64,000 bases of DNA from Acidovorax sp. 210-6 (lineage in GTDB: Bacteria; Pseudomonadota; Gammaproteobacteria; Burkholderiales; Burkholderiaceae_C), in contig NZ_JAACJE010000001.1 in assembly GCF_010020825.1 (NCBI RefSeq), positions 1-64,000 of the forward strand. Reading direction: 5' to 3'. The first letter of the stretch is position 1; each line of letters begins with the position of its first letter. The translations under genes were made by a program, and so were the position numbers. Below, piece after piece: positions 9,595 to 17,997 of the stretch. Under the pieces are notes generated by a model that worked only from the letters and a program-made list of their open reading frames with translations, did no database searches and was not told where the DNA came from.

Positions 9595-9934
9595 CCCGGT
9601 CCTTTGTTTTTTCCTTGCGCCGCACTTCCAGCACTTTGCCGTCCACGGCATCCACCTTCAGCTTGGCCATGCGCCCGTCGTTCTGCAACAGGCGTATCTC
9701 GTAAATGTAGCGGCCGTCGTCCTCGTCGAAATCGACCTTCACTGCCTGGCCCTGGTAGTCGCGCTCCACCTTTTCGAGCACGGTGCGCAGGGGTTGCACC
9801 TTGCCCTGCACCAGGGCCTGTCGGGCCTTGTCGTGGTCGCCGTCGGCATGCAGCAGGGGGGTGGCGCCCGCCAGACACAGCGCCAAGGCGCGCGCCAGCA
9901 GGCGGCGATGGAAGGAAGTGGTGGACAGGTGCAT
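9575..9934 (-). CDS. Secreted PepSY-domain protein
   Basis: 119-aa protein with an N-terminal signal peptide (hydrophobic core about residues 13-25, ending near LLHADG). It has one PepSY domain: LRTVLEKVERDYQGQAVKVDFDED in parts, then YEIRLLQNDGRMAKLKVDAVDGKVLEV. It lies first in the operon with the two-component genes, and its last 20 bases overlap the regulator gene. PepSY domains are found in protease inhibitors and in extracytoplasmic electron-transfer systems. Its position beside a sensor kinase suggests it could be an accessory periplasmic sensor, which is inference. Confidence 0.85.
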   Translation of the reverse strand: MHLSTTSFHRRLLARALALCLAGATPLLHADGDHDKARQALVQGKVQPLRTVLEKVERDYQGQAVKVDFDEDDGRYIYEIRLLQNDGRMAKLKVDAVDGKVLEVRRKEKTKDRDAHPHR

Positions 9935-9957
9935 GGACTGGTTTGTATCGCGCTGCC

Positions 9958-9975
9958 GATGAACCGCAGATGAAC
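9958..9975. promoter_or_regulatory. Candidate response-regulator operator (direct repeat, 11-bp period)
   Basis: GATGAAC-N4-GATGAAC, start to start 11 bp, lies between the divergent PepSY-regulator-kinase and reductase operons. OmpR-family regulators bind as head-to-tail dimers to such repeats. The eptA/regulator intergenic region has a repeat of the same geometry. Confidence 0.55.
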
Positions 9976-10041
9976 GCAGGTTTCAGCAAGCGTTCAAGCG
10001 GTATTTCCAACAATGGTCTGCAACAGGAAAGGAAGCATCGT

Positions 10042-11412
10042 ATGCGGATCAAACTGGTCTTGGGTTTCTGGTTGCTGGGCATCACCCTGGCATGGTGGGC
10101 AGTGGCCCCTTCGGGGGCAGGCCTGGCGCCCGCGGCAGGTGCCGTGGGCGGGGGCGCTGCCTGGTGGGCAGCGCGCCAACAAATGATTTACCTCAGTGGC
10201 CTGTGGAGCGTGGGCCTGATGGTGCTGGCCATGCTGCTGGCGTTGCGCCTGCCCTGGATGGATCGGGCGCTCGGCGGCATGGACAAGGTGTACCGCTTGC
10301 ACAAGTGGACCGGAATTGCCGCAGCGCTGACCGCCGTGCTCCACTGGGGAGCCAAGGAGTCGGGGGGCATTCTCAAGGCGCTGTGGGGCCGTGGCAGCAA
10401 GCCTGCCCGCGATGCCGTGCTGCCCTGGCTGACCGATGCGCGGGATTTCGCCAAGGACCTGGGGGAGTGGGCTTTTTACCTGCTGCTGGCCATGATCGCC
10501 CTCACGCTCCTGTCGCGCCTGCTGAACTACAAGCACTGGCGCCTGTTGCACCGTGCCATGCCGGTGCTGTTTCTGGCACTGGTGTTCCATTCGGTAGCTC
10601 TGATGCCCCTGGCTTATTGGTCCCAACCGTTGGGCCAGCTCATGGGTGCTCTGATGGCTGTGGGCAGCGGCGCAGCACTGTGGTCCCTGGCGGGCCGGGT
10701 GGGGCGCGCGCGCACCCATGCTGCACGCATCCAGTCGATAGAGCTGCTGGGCGAGGAGCGCACGCTGGCCCCCATCGAGGTGGTGTGCGCCTTGCCGTCC
10801 AGCTGGCCGGGCCACCGTGCGGGGCAGTTCGCCTTTGTGCGCTTTGACCAGGCCGAAGGCGCCCATCCCTTCACCATTGCCAGTGCGCCGGACGCCCTGG
10901 GCAGCAGCCTCCAGGGGGAGCCGCTCGTGCGCCTGGTGATCAAGCCCCTGGGTGACTACACGCGCACCCTGCACCAGCGGCTGCGCGTGGGGCAGCCGGT
11001 GGACATCGAAGGCCCCTACGGCCGCTTTGACGGCCAGGGCTCCGCCCACCGCACCCAGGTGTGGGTGGCCGCCGGTGTGGGGGTCACGCCCTTCCTGGCG
11101 CTGCTGGAGGCGCGGCAAAAAGAGTCTGCCGCCAGCGCGCCCGCCCACATGCATTACTGCACCCGCGACGCTGCGAGCGACCCGCTGCTGCCCCGCCTGC
11201 GCACTTTGTGCGCCCAGGCGCAGCCCGCGGTGCCGCTCACCGTGCACAGCGCGGCCCAGGGCCAGCTCCTGCGCCCGCAGGACTTGCAGGGCCTCGCTGG
11301 CCCCCTGGACATCTGGTACTGCGGCCCCCAGGGCCTGGGTGACACCTTGCATGCCCATGCCAGCACCCAGCGCTCCTGGCGGCTGCACCGCGAGTCGTTT
11401 GCCATGCGTTAA
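10042..11412 (+). CDS. Ferric reductase-like transmembrane protein with FAD/NAD(P) domain
   Basis: Membrane flavocytochrome of 456 aa. The N-terminal half has about six membrane helices with two histidine pairs suited to bind two haems (RLHKWTG and VLHWG; LLHRAM and VFHSV). The C-terminal half is a ferredoxin-reductase-like module: FAD-binding HPFTIASAP, NAD(P)-binding AAGVGVTPFLALLE and the closing YCGPQGL. It would pass electrons from cytoplasmic NAD(P)H across the membrane to periplasmic acceptors or ferric iron. ATG 10042 follows a GGAAAGGA site. It heads an operon of five genes reaching 15526. Confidence 0.9.
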   Translation: MRIKLVLGFWLLGITLAWWAVAPSGAGLAPAAGAVGGGAAWWAARQQMIYLSGLWSVGLMVLAMLLALRLPWMDRALGGMDKVYRLHKWTGIAAALTAVLHWGAKESGGILKALWGRGSKPARDAVLPWLTDARDFAKDLGEWAFYLLLAMIALTLLSRLLNYKHWRLLHRAMPVLFLALVFHSVALMPLAYWSQPLGQLMGALMAVGSGAALWSLAGRVGRARTHAARIQSIELLGEERTLAPIEVVCALPSSWPGHRAGQFAFVRFDQAEGAHPFTIASAPDALGSSLQGEPLVRLVIKPLGDYTRTLHQRLRVGQPVDIEGPYGRFDGQGSAHRTQVWVAAGVGVTPFLALLEARQKESAASAPAHMHYCTRDAASDPLLPRLRTLCAQAQPAVPLTVHSAAQGQLLRPQDLQGLAGPLDIWYCGPQGLGDTLHAHASTQRSWRLHRESFAMR

Positions 11413-11434
11413 CCCACCCCGAAGGAGAAGCACG

Positions 11435-11863
11435 ATGAAACACACCTCCCCCCTGCGCACTGCACTGCTGGCCTTGGCCATGGGCCTTGCCACGCTGCCC
11501 ACCTGGGCCGATGACGACTGCGATGCGCCGGTGGCCCGCTGGCAATCGCGCGAAGCCGTGCGCCAGATGGCCACCCAGCAAGGCTGGGACGTCCAGCGCC
11601 TGAAGATCGACGACGGCTGCTACGAGGTCTATGGCAAGGATGCACAAGGCCGGTCCTTCAAGGCCAAGGTGGACCCGGAGACGCTTCGGGTCGTCAAGAT
11701 GAAGCGCCGCGACAAAGACCGGGACGGCGAGCGTTCCCGTGACCGCGACCGCCGCGCCGAGCGTGCCGCGCAGCCTGCTTCCGATGGCGCGGCTCCCGCA
11801 GCCGCTCCTGCCGCTTCACCTGTTTTCACCCCTGGCACCGCTGTGCGCGGCCAGGTCGAGTGA
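11435..11863 (+). CDS. Secreted PepSY-domain protein with charged/Ala-Pro tail
   Basis: 142 aa. Signal peptide at residues 1-25 (LLALAMGLATLPTWA). A PepSY domain follows (WQSREAVRQMATQQGWDVQRL, read in parts, then DDGCYEVYGKDAQGRSFKAKV and LRVVKM). Two Cys flank the domain (CDAP and DGCYE). Residues 88-110 are a run of Arg, Lys and Asp, and the tail is Ala/Pro-rich. The ATG follows GAAGGAG, 22 bases after the reductase stop. It is probably a small periplasmic partner of the reductase, inferred from operon position. Confidence 0.85.
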   Translation: MKHTSPLRTALLALAMGLATLPTWADDDCDAPVARWQSREAVRQMATQQGWDVQRLKIDDGCYEVYGKDAQGRSFKAKVDPETLRVVKMKRRDKDRDGERSRDRDRRAERAAQPASDGAAPAAAPAASPVFTPGTAVRGQVE

Positions 11864-11910
11864 GGCCCGGCGCCTTGCTCTGTAACCCCCTCTGAACCGG
11901 AAAGAACACC

Positions 11911-12387
11911 ATGTCCAAACCCCTTCTCACGGCCCTGGCCGCTGCCTGCGCGCTGTCCGTGCCTGCCTTGGCACAAGCGCGCCAGGTCACTCTGACCACC
12001 CAACTCAAGAACTATGGCGGCGACGGTGCTTATCTCGCCGTGTACCTGACCGATGCCAAGGGCGCCTACGCGGGCACGCTGTGGGTGGCGGGCGGCAAGG
12101 CCAAGTACTACAAGCACCTGTCCGACTGGAACCGTCTGTCGGCCGGCGACACCAAGCGCCTGGTGGGCGTGACGGGCGCCAGCGTGGGTGCGGGGCGCAC
12201 GCTCAAGGTCACGCTCGATCTGGCGGACGCCCTGATCGATGCGGGCTACGAAATCCGCGTGGACGCCTCGGTGGAAAACATGCGTGACAGCCCCAGCGAA
12301 GTGCGCGTGCCGTTGTCGGCCAGCCAGGCAGGCAAGCCACAGGCGGGCAAGCAGTACATCCAGGCAGTGAGCTTCCAGCTTCAATAA
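11911..12387 (+). CDS. DUF2271 secreted protein, candidate flavinylation target
   Basis: 158 aa with a signal peptide (residues 1-23, ending ALAQA). The mature part matches DUF2271: VTLTTQLKNYGGDGAYLAVY, WVAGGKAKYYKHLSDWNRL (read in parts), then GVTGASVGAGRTLKV. The TGAS at residues 88-91 resembles the SGA(T/S) site at which ApbE attaches FMN to Thr or Ser, and apbE lies in the same operon. FMN attachment at Ser91 is therefore a prediction. The protein would be a small periplasmic electron carrier or acceptor of the membrane reductases. Spacing is 48 bases after the PepSY gene and 9 bases before the next. Confidence 0.82.
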   Translation: MSKPLLTALAAACALSVPALAQARQVTLTTQLKNYGGDGAYLAVYLTDAKGAYAGTLWVAGGKAKYYKHLSDWNRLSAGDTKRLVGVTGASVGAGRTLKVTLDLADALIDAGYEIRVDASVENMRDSPSEVRVPLSASQAGKPQAGKQYIQAVSFQLQ

Positions 12388-12396
12388 AGGACAGGC

Positions 12397-14580
12397 ATGA
12401 ACTGGAAGACCCTCCACCGCTGGGTGGGGCTGCTGCTGGGTGCCCTGGTCCTGGTGCTGGGCATGACTGGCGCACTGCTGGCGTTCGACCCGGTGCAGCA
12501 TGCCTGGCGTGCCCGACCGGCAGACCCTGGACTGACCGTGGCCACGCTGGCCGAGCGTGTGGCGCGTGGCGTGCCCGGCGCAGAGGAAATTCGCCGCCTG
12601 CCCTCGGGCGCCATCGTGGTGTTTGGTTTTGATGGCGAACAGGCGCAGGCATCGTATGTGGACCCGGCCGATGGCCGTGTTCTGGGCGCCTACCAGGCTT
12701 CCGCGCTGCCACGCTGGGTGAAGAACCTGCACCGCGCGTTCTTGCTGGGCGACGCTGGGCGCTGGGGTGCCGCAGGCGTTGCGCTGGGTCTGGGGCTGCT
12801 GTGCGCCTCGGGCCTGGTGTTGCTGCTGCGCCGCATGGGCGGCTGGCGTCACATGGCAGGGCGTGTGCGTGGCACGCTGGCGCAGCGCATCCATACCGTC
12901 ACGGGCCGGGTGTTGCTGGCCGTGTTGTTCCTGACATCGGTCACGGCGCTCACCATGAGCGCCTCCACCCTGGGCCTGGTGGTGCTGGATGCCGGCGTCG
13001 AGCCCGAGGTGGCCTCCGTGCCCACCGGTCAGGCCGCTTTGCCCGTGGGTCAACTGGCGCCCTTGCAGGGCCTGGCGGTGCAGGACCTGCGGCGCCTCAA
13101 CTTCCCGGACGCCGCCGACCCGCAGGACACCTGGAAGCTCGCCACGCGCCAGGGCGCTGGCTGGCTGGATCGCTACACCGGCCAGCGCTTGGCTTGGCAG
13201 GACGCCACCCTGGCGCAGCAGGCGGTGGACTGGGCTGTGGTGCTGCACACGGGCGAAGCCGCCTGGCCCTGGGCCGTGGTGCTGGGGCTGGCAGGTGCGA
13301 GCGTGCCGCTGTTCTGGCTCTCGGGCCTGCTCATCTGGTGGCAGGCACGCCGCCAGGCGCCGCGCACGGCCCACAACAGCACACTGGCGCAGGCCGATGT
13401 GCTGGTCTTTGTCGCCAGTGAAGGCGGCAGCACCTGGGGCTTTGCGCAGTCGCTGCACGAAGCGCTGGTGCAGCAAGGCCACCGGGTACACACGTCGTCG
13501 CTGGAGCAGTTTCAGACCACGCCCGCCACGCGCCAGGTATTCATCCTGGCTGCCACCTACGGCGATGGCCAGGCACCTACGCATGCACGCCTGGCCCTGC
13601 AGCGCATTGCCGCCGCACCGGTGGCCGCCACACCTGTGACCGTGTTGGGTTTTGGCGACCGCCAGTACCCTGGCTTTTGCGCCTACGCGCAGGCCCTGGA
13701 TGAGGCCCTGCGCGCGCGGGGCTGGCCCACGTTGCTGCCGCTGGAGTGCATCCACCAGCAGTCCAGCCAGCAGTTCGCCCGCTGGGGCCAGGCGCTGGAG
13801 CAAGCGCTGGGGGCGCCCCTGCCCCTGCACTATGTGCCGCGTCTGCCACCCACCACGGCGCTCGCGCTGCAGGCGCGCCAGGACTACCCCGGGCGGCCCG
13901 GTCAGCCGACGGCCATTTTGCGTTTCGCCTTGCCCGCGCAAGGTGGGCTGGCGCACTTCGACGCAGGCGATCTGCTGGGTATCGTGCCGCCGGGCAGCAG
14001 CGTGCCGCGCTACTACTCGCTGGCCTCGGGCTGGCAGGATGGCTTTGTGGAAATCTGTGTGCGCCAGATGCCTGGCGGCCTGTGCTCCACGCACCTGCTG
14101 GGCCTGGTGCCAGGCGGCAGCGTGCAGGCCTTCGTCCGACCCAATCCTGGTTTTGCGCTGGGGCGCTCGCGGCGCAGCGTGGTGCTCATTGGTGCGGGCA
14201 CCGGCGTGGCGCCGCTGGCCGGTTTCATCCGACGCAACGAGGGGCACAAGCCCATGTTCCTGTACTTTGGCGGGCGCGATCCGGCGTGCGACGACTACTT
14301 CGGGCCCGAGATCGCGCAGTGGCAACAGCAAGGGCGCGTGGCGGGTGTAGCCAAGGTGTTTTCGCGCATCCCGGGGGGCGGCGGCTATGTGCAGGACGCC
14401 CTGCGCCGTGACGCCGAACATTTGCGCGGCCTGCTGGCGCACGGTGCCCTGGTGCGCGTGTGCGGCAGCCAGGCCATGGCAAGCGGAGTGGCCCAGGCGC
14501 TGGATGAGCTGCTGGCCCCGCTGCACCTGAGCGTGCAGCAGCTCAAAGCGGAGGAGCGCTATGCCGAAGATGTGTTCTGA
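12397..14580 (+). CDS. PepSY-TM / flavodoxin / FNR fusion (sulfite-reductase-flavoprotein-like)
   Basis: 727 aa. Residues 1-330 are a PepSY-associated membrane module with about four helices (LHRWVGLLLGALVLVLG, AAGVALGLGLLCASGLVLLL, VLLAVLFLTSVTAL, VVLGLAGASVPLFWLSGLL) and His residues fit for haem. From about residue 335 a flavodoxin domain begins (VLVFVASEGGSTWGFAQSL). It is followed by a CPR/CysJ-like FAD-NADPH reductase (RYYSLASG, GGLCSTHLLG, LIGAGTGVAPLAGFIRR) and a C-terminal motif ending ERYAEDVF. It would carry electrons from NADPH through FAD and FMN to the membrane. The last 20 bases overlap apbE. Confidence 0.92.
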   Translation: MNWKTLHRWVGLLLGALVLVLGMTGALLAFDPVQHAWRARPADPGLTVATLAERVARGVPGAEEIRRLPSGAIVVFGFDGEQAQASYVDPADGRVLGAYQASALPRWVKNLHRAFLLGDAGRWGAAGVALGLGLLCASGLVLLLRRMGGWRHMAGRVRGTLAQRIHTVTGRVLLAVLFLTSVTALTMSASTLGLVVLDAGVEPEVASVPTGQAALPVGQLAPLQGLAVQDLRRLNFPDAADPQDTWKLATRQGAGWLDRYTGQRLAWQDATLAQQAVDWAVVLHTGEAAWPWAVVLGLAGASVPLFWLSGLLIWWQARRQAPRTAHNSTLAQADVLVFVASEGGSTWGFAQSLHEALVQQGHRVHTSSLEQFQTTPATRQVFILAATYGDGQAPTHARLALQRIAAAPVAATPVTVLGFGDRQYPGFCAYAQALDEALRARGWPTLLPLECIHQQSSQQFARWGQALEQALGAPLPLHYVPRLPPTTALALQARQDYPGRPGQPTAILRFALPAQGGLAHFDAGDLLGIVPPGSSVPRYYSLASGWQDGFVEICVRQMPGGLCSTHLLGLVPGGSVQAFVRPNPGFALGRSRRSVVLIGAGTGVAPLAGFIRRNEGHKPMFLYFGGRDPACDDYFGPEIAQWQQQGRVAGVAKVFSRIPGGGGYVQDALRRDAEHLRGLLAHGALVRVCGSQAMASGVAQALDELLAPLHLSVQQLKAEERYAEDVF

Positions 14581-15526
14581 ATCCGCAGTCGCTGGGCATG
14601 CCACGCTGCACGGGCCCACCATGGGTACGCGCTGGTCCGTCACCTGTGCACCTCTACCCGAGGCGCAGTGGCACACCCTGCGCCAGGACCTGGCCGCTGC
14701 CGTGGAGCAGGTGGATGCGCAGATGTCTCCCTGGAAGCCCGACAGCGACCTGGTGCGCCTGAACCACGCGCCGGTGGGTGCTTGGGTGAAACTGCCGAGC
14801 GAGATGCTGGAAGTCCTGACCTGCGCACTGGACATCGGCTGCCTGAGCCAGGGCGCCTTCGACATCGGCGTGGGTGCGCTGGTGGACGCCTGGGGCTTTG
14901 GCGCGGCGCGCACCGCGCCCGATGCCGCCGCCATCGGCAGCGCACGCAGTGCCGCCCATCCACCCACTCATACCTGCCTGGAGCTGGACGCCACCCAGGG
15001 CCGCGCACGCAAGCACGCGGCGGTGCAGATCGACCTGTGCGGCATCGCCAAGGGCTACGCGGTGGACCGCATGGCGGCGGTGCTGCAACAGCAGGGGGTG
15101 CGCCATGCGCTGGTGGCACTGGACGGTGAACTGCGCGCCGTGGGGGGGCAGCCGGGCGGTGGTGCCTGGCCCGTGGCGCTGGAGCAGCCCGAGGCCGGAC
15201 GTCGCGCAGTGCGCGGGGTCATCGAGCTGCAGGATCTTGCCGTGGCCACCTCGGGCGACTACCGGCATTTCTGGGACGTACAGGGCCAGCGCCTGGCCCA
15301 CACCATGGATGCGCGCAGCGGCGCACCCGTGCACAACGGGGTTGCTTCGGTCACGGTGCTGGCACGCAGTTGCATGCATGCCGATGCCTGGGCCACCGCG
15401 CTGCTGGTGGCCGGCCCTGGTGCTGGCCTGGCCCTGGCGCAGCGCATGGGGCTGGAAGCCCTGTGGCTGCTGCACCGTGAAGGCGCTCTGGTGGAGGTGG
15501 GGCTGGGGCGCTTTGCCCCAGCGTAG
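14561..15526 (+). CDS. apbE: FAD:protein FMN transferase ApbE
   Basis: 321 aa. Transfers FMN from FAD to Thr/Ser of target proteins. Family motifs are GPTMGTRWSV near the start, DSDLVRLN, IDLCGIAKGYAVDRM, VALDGELRAVGG and the metal-binding HADAWATALLV. Unusually, the N-terminus (MPKMCSESAVAG) has no signal peptide or lipobox, although most ApbE proteins act in the periplasm. The start codon lies 20 bases inside the preceding fusion gene, showing tight coupling. The likely substrate is the DUF2271 protein or another protein of this operon. Confidence 0.94.
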   Translation: MPKMCSESAVAGHATLHGPTMGTRWSVTCAPLPEAQWHTLRQDLAAAVEQVDAQMSPWKPDSDLVRLNHAPVGAWVKLPSEMLEVLTCALDIGCLSQGAFDIGVGALVDAWGFGAARTAPDAAAIGSARSAAHPPTHTCLELDATQGRARKHAAVQIDLCGIAKGYAVDRMAAVLQQQGVRHALVALDGELRAVGGQPGGGAWPVALEQPEAGRRAVRGVIELQDLAVATSGDYRHFWDVQGQRLAHTMDARSGAPVHNGVASVTVLARSCMHADAWATALLVAGPGAGLALAQRMGLEALWLLHREGALVEVGLGRFAPA

Positions 15527-15547
15527 CCCCGCCCTCGGGAGCGCAGC

Positions 15548-15832
15548 TCAGGCGCCGGACTGCGCCGAAGCCACCCAGTGCAGCCCCTTGCCGCGGCTGA
15601 AGTAGTAGTCCCCTTGGGGGCTGATGACCACCGCGTGGTGGGTGGCCGGGTCGCTGAAATACTGCCATCCATAGCCCGGCTCCTGGGCGCTCACGCTGGT
15701 GGGCACCGGGCGCATGTCTTGCAGATTGCGTTCGGCCGTCGGGGTGCGGCGGTGGTCATGTTCGCCCGCCAGCAGCGGGGTGGACACCAGCGAGGCCAGC
15801 ACGAAGGCGGAGATAAAGGGGATGGGGTTCAT
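15548..15832 (-). CDS. Small secreted protein of unknown function
   Basis: 94 aa, not recognised. A signal peptide is clear (residues 1-22, ISAFVLASLVSTPLLAG), followed by a His/Arg-rich stretch EHDHRRTP and a mature domain with YGWQYFSDPATHHAVVISPQ and GDYYFSRGKGLHWV. The start ATG has a GAGGAGAT site. It is convergent with apbE, 21 bases away. The His cluster could bind metal, but nothing proves it. Confidence 0.7.
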   Translation of the reverse strand: MNPIPFISAFVLASLVSTPLLAGEHDHRRTPTAERNLQDMRPVPTSVSAQEPGYGWQYFSDPATHHAVVISPQGDYYFSRGKGLHWVASAQSGA

Positions 15833-15959
15833 GGCGATCTCCTCGCAAGAAAGGCCAGTCGAAAGTGACTGTGCCTAAAGTCTGCGCCGGAGGGCATGAA
15901 TCGCTGCTGAACGGCTTGTTGCACTGGCGTTCAGCAAGGGGGCGGCGCCGCCATCCATT

Positions 15960-15979
15960 CGGCGGGGCGTGCCCCGCCG
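15960..15979 (-). terminator. Strong GC hairpin after the LtaS-like gene
   Basis: Perfect 9-bp stem CGGCGGGGC / GCCCCGCCG with a 2-base loop, 5 bases beyond the stop of the minus-strand gene. No T-run follows. The 15833-15959 interval holds nothing else that I recognise except a short GGCGGCGCCGCC palindrome. Confidence 0.4.
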
Positions 15980-15984
15980 TGCGG

Positions 15985-17985
15985 TCAAGGCAGACGGTAG
16001 AGCTGCGACCGATACAGCCATGCCCCCAGCTGGACATGCGCGAGCGCGCGCTCCTCCATGGCCTTGCCGTTCTCTGGTGGCTGCGCAGCGGTGGTCAGGT
16101 GCTTGCGCGCCGGGTCGTAGTCAGCGTGCGATGCTTCCTTGCCCGGACGCAGGATCACCACCTTCTGTCCCTCCATCCAGGCATAGTTCTGCTCGTACTG
16201 CATCATCGCCCGGCCTGGGAGGCTGTCCGGCTCACGGGTCAGGTCGCGTCCGATCATTGGGTGCTTGGCATCGACCCCCATCAAGGACAGCAGTGTGGGC
16301 GCAAGATCGATCTGGCTGGCCACCGTTTTGACCTTGCGCTGCGGAATGTCCGCGCCAAAGATCAGCCCTGGAATATGGAAGCGCTCGATGGGAACCAGGC
16401 TGTCGCCGCGCACGCGGATGTCATGGTCGGCGACGACGACGAAAACCGTGTCTTTCCAGTAATCGCTGGAGCGGGCCTTTTTCACAAACTGGCCGAGTGC
16501 GTAGTCGGTGTACTTGACCGCGTTGTTGTCCGTGCCCTTGGGCTGCTCGTACAGCTCGATGCGGCCGTCCGGAAACTCGAAAGGCGTGTGGTTCGACGAA
16601 GTGAACACGAGCGTGAACGAGCGCTTGCCTTCGGCGTGCTTGGCCAGCAGCCGTTCGTGTGTCTTGTTCAGGAGATCCTCGTCCGAAACACCCCAGCTTC
16701 CCTTGAAGACCGGGGATTCGTAGTCGTTCTGGTCCGTGACGCGGGAGAAGCCGTTGGCCATGAAGAAGCCGCGCATGTTGTCGAAATGGGATTCGCCACC
16801 GTAGATGAACTCCGACTCGTAGCCCTGCTTTCCGAGAATCTGTGCCAGCGTGGAGAAGTTGTTCTGCGCCAGCGACAGCTTCACCACCGACTGCGCCGGC
16901 GTGGGCGGGAATCCTGTGACCACCGCCTCGATGCCGCGCACCGAGCGGGTGCCGGTGGCATAGAGTTGTTCAAACCACCAGCCCTGTTCCTTGAGCTTCT
17001 CGATTTCCGGTGTCACGGGGACGCCCCCCAAGGATTCGACAAAGGTGGCGCCCAGGCTTTCTTCCAGAATGATCACCAGGTTGAGCGGCCGCTCGCGCCG
17101 GATGCTTGCTTTCTGATCGGTCAGCGTCGGGATGTCCTGGTCTCCGATCAAGGGCCGCGTGTCTTGCAGGAGTTGGCGTGTGGCCTGCACCTGCTGCAGG
17201 ATGTCGCGCTCTTTCATCGACCCGTAGATTTCGCTGGAGCGTGCCTCATGCTTCATGCCGTAGATGGCGTGTGCCACCGACCAGGTCGAATTGAGGATCA
17301 GCGTGTTCACCATGGCATCGTTGGTGAGCGCGAACAGCGCGGGGTTGGCCGGGCGGTGGTCAAAGCTCGACCGGATGGCCACCAAGGCCAACAGCGCCAG
17401 CAGCGGCCAGGTCAGCCACAGTTTCAGGCGGGACCAGGACGGCGCCACCGTCAGCCACGCTCGGGTCAGCCGCACCATGGCCCACACGACGAAGATTGTG
17501 GCAAGCGTTCCGCCCACCAGGTGGAGGCGAAAGCCGTTCCACAGCATGGGGAACACTTCGGCGGGGTATTTCAGGTATTCGACGAACAGGCGGTTGGGGC
17601 GCGAGTCGTATTCGTTGATGAACGCAGGCGATGCCATCTCCAGCAGGGCCAGGAGCGCGACCGACAGAACCACCCAGTACCTGCTCAGCACACGCCAGAA
17701 CCGCCAGGTCCGGTGCATGGCCAGCACCGGTGCCAGAAGCAGCAGCGGCAAGCCGAGCAGACTCAACTGGATGATGTCCACGCGAACGCCCTGGAGCAGC
17801 ATGTCGGGCCAGATGCCGGTGGCGGCCACGCGATCCCACTGCCACAGCATCAGCGCGATGCGCGAGAGCGACAGCATCGGCAGGCCGACAAGGAACAACA
17901 GGCCGATCGGCGCGTAGGCGCCCAAAGGACTCAAGAGGGACCACAGGCGCGCAGTGGGCGCCTGGTGATTGCGGGGTTCAAACAT
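15985..17985 (-). CDS. LtaS/OpgB-like membrane phosphotransferase (alkaline phosphatase superfamily)
   Basis: 666 aa. Five membrane helices fill residues 20-215, and a periplasmic sulfatase-fold domain follows from about residue 290. Metal and nucleophile regions are visible: VIILEESLGATF (metal Glu), LYATGTRSVRG (predicted nucleophile Thr), VFTSSNHTPF and VVVADHDIRV. Family members transfer phosphoglycerol from phosphatidylglycerol to glycans, or related head groups. Each transfer leaves diacylglycerol, which fits the adjacent dgkA. It is the third gene of a minus-strand unit after eptA and dgkA. The acceptor is unknown. Confidence 0.88.
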   Translation of the reverse strand: MFEPRNHQAPTARLWSLLSPLGAYAPIGLLFLVGLPMLSLSRIALMLWQWDRVAATGIWPDMLLQGVRVDIIQLSLLGLPLLLLAPVLAMHRTWRFWRVLSRYWVVLSVALLALLEMASPAFINEYDSRPNRLFVEYLKYPAEVFPMLWNGFRLHLVGGTLATIFVVWAMVRLTRAWLTVAPSWSRLKLWLTWPLLALLALVAIRSSFDHRPANPALFALTNDAMVNTLILNSTWSVAHAIYGMKHEARSSEIYGSMKERDILQQVQATRQLLQDTRPLIGDQDIPTLTDQKASIRRERPLNLVIILEESLGATFVESLGGVPVTPEIEKLKEQGWWFEQLYATGTRSVRGIEAVVTGFPPTPAQSVVKLSLAQNNFSTLAQILGKQGYESEFIYGGESHFDNMRGFFMANGFSRVTDQNDYESPVFKGSWGVSDEDLLNKTHERLLAKHAEGKRSFTLVFTSSNHTPFEFPDGRIELYEQPKGTDNNAVKYTDYALGQFVKKARSSDYWKDTVFVVVADHDIRVRGDSLVPIERFHIPGLIFGADIPQRKVKTVASQIDLAPTLLSLMGVDAKHPMIGRDLTREPDSLPGRAMMQYEQNYAWMEGQKVVILRPGKEASHADYDPARKHLTTAAQPPENGKAMEERALAHVQLGAWLYRSQLYRLP

Positions 17986-17997
17986 GGGAGTGCGTCT

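Noticed and set aside
11629-14967. A 1112-codon open frame on the minus strand
   Set aside because: It is antisense to the DUF2271, PepSY-reductase and ApbE genes, its translation is His/Gln/Arg-rich low-complexity sequence, and high-GC codon bias opens such shadow frames.
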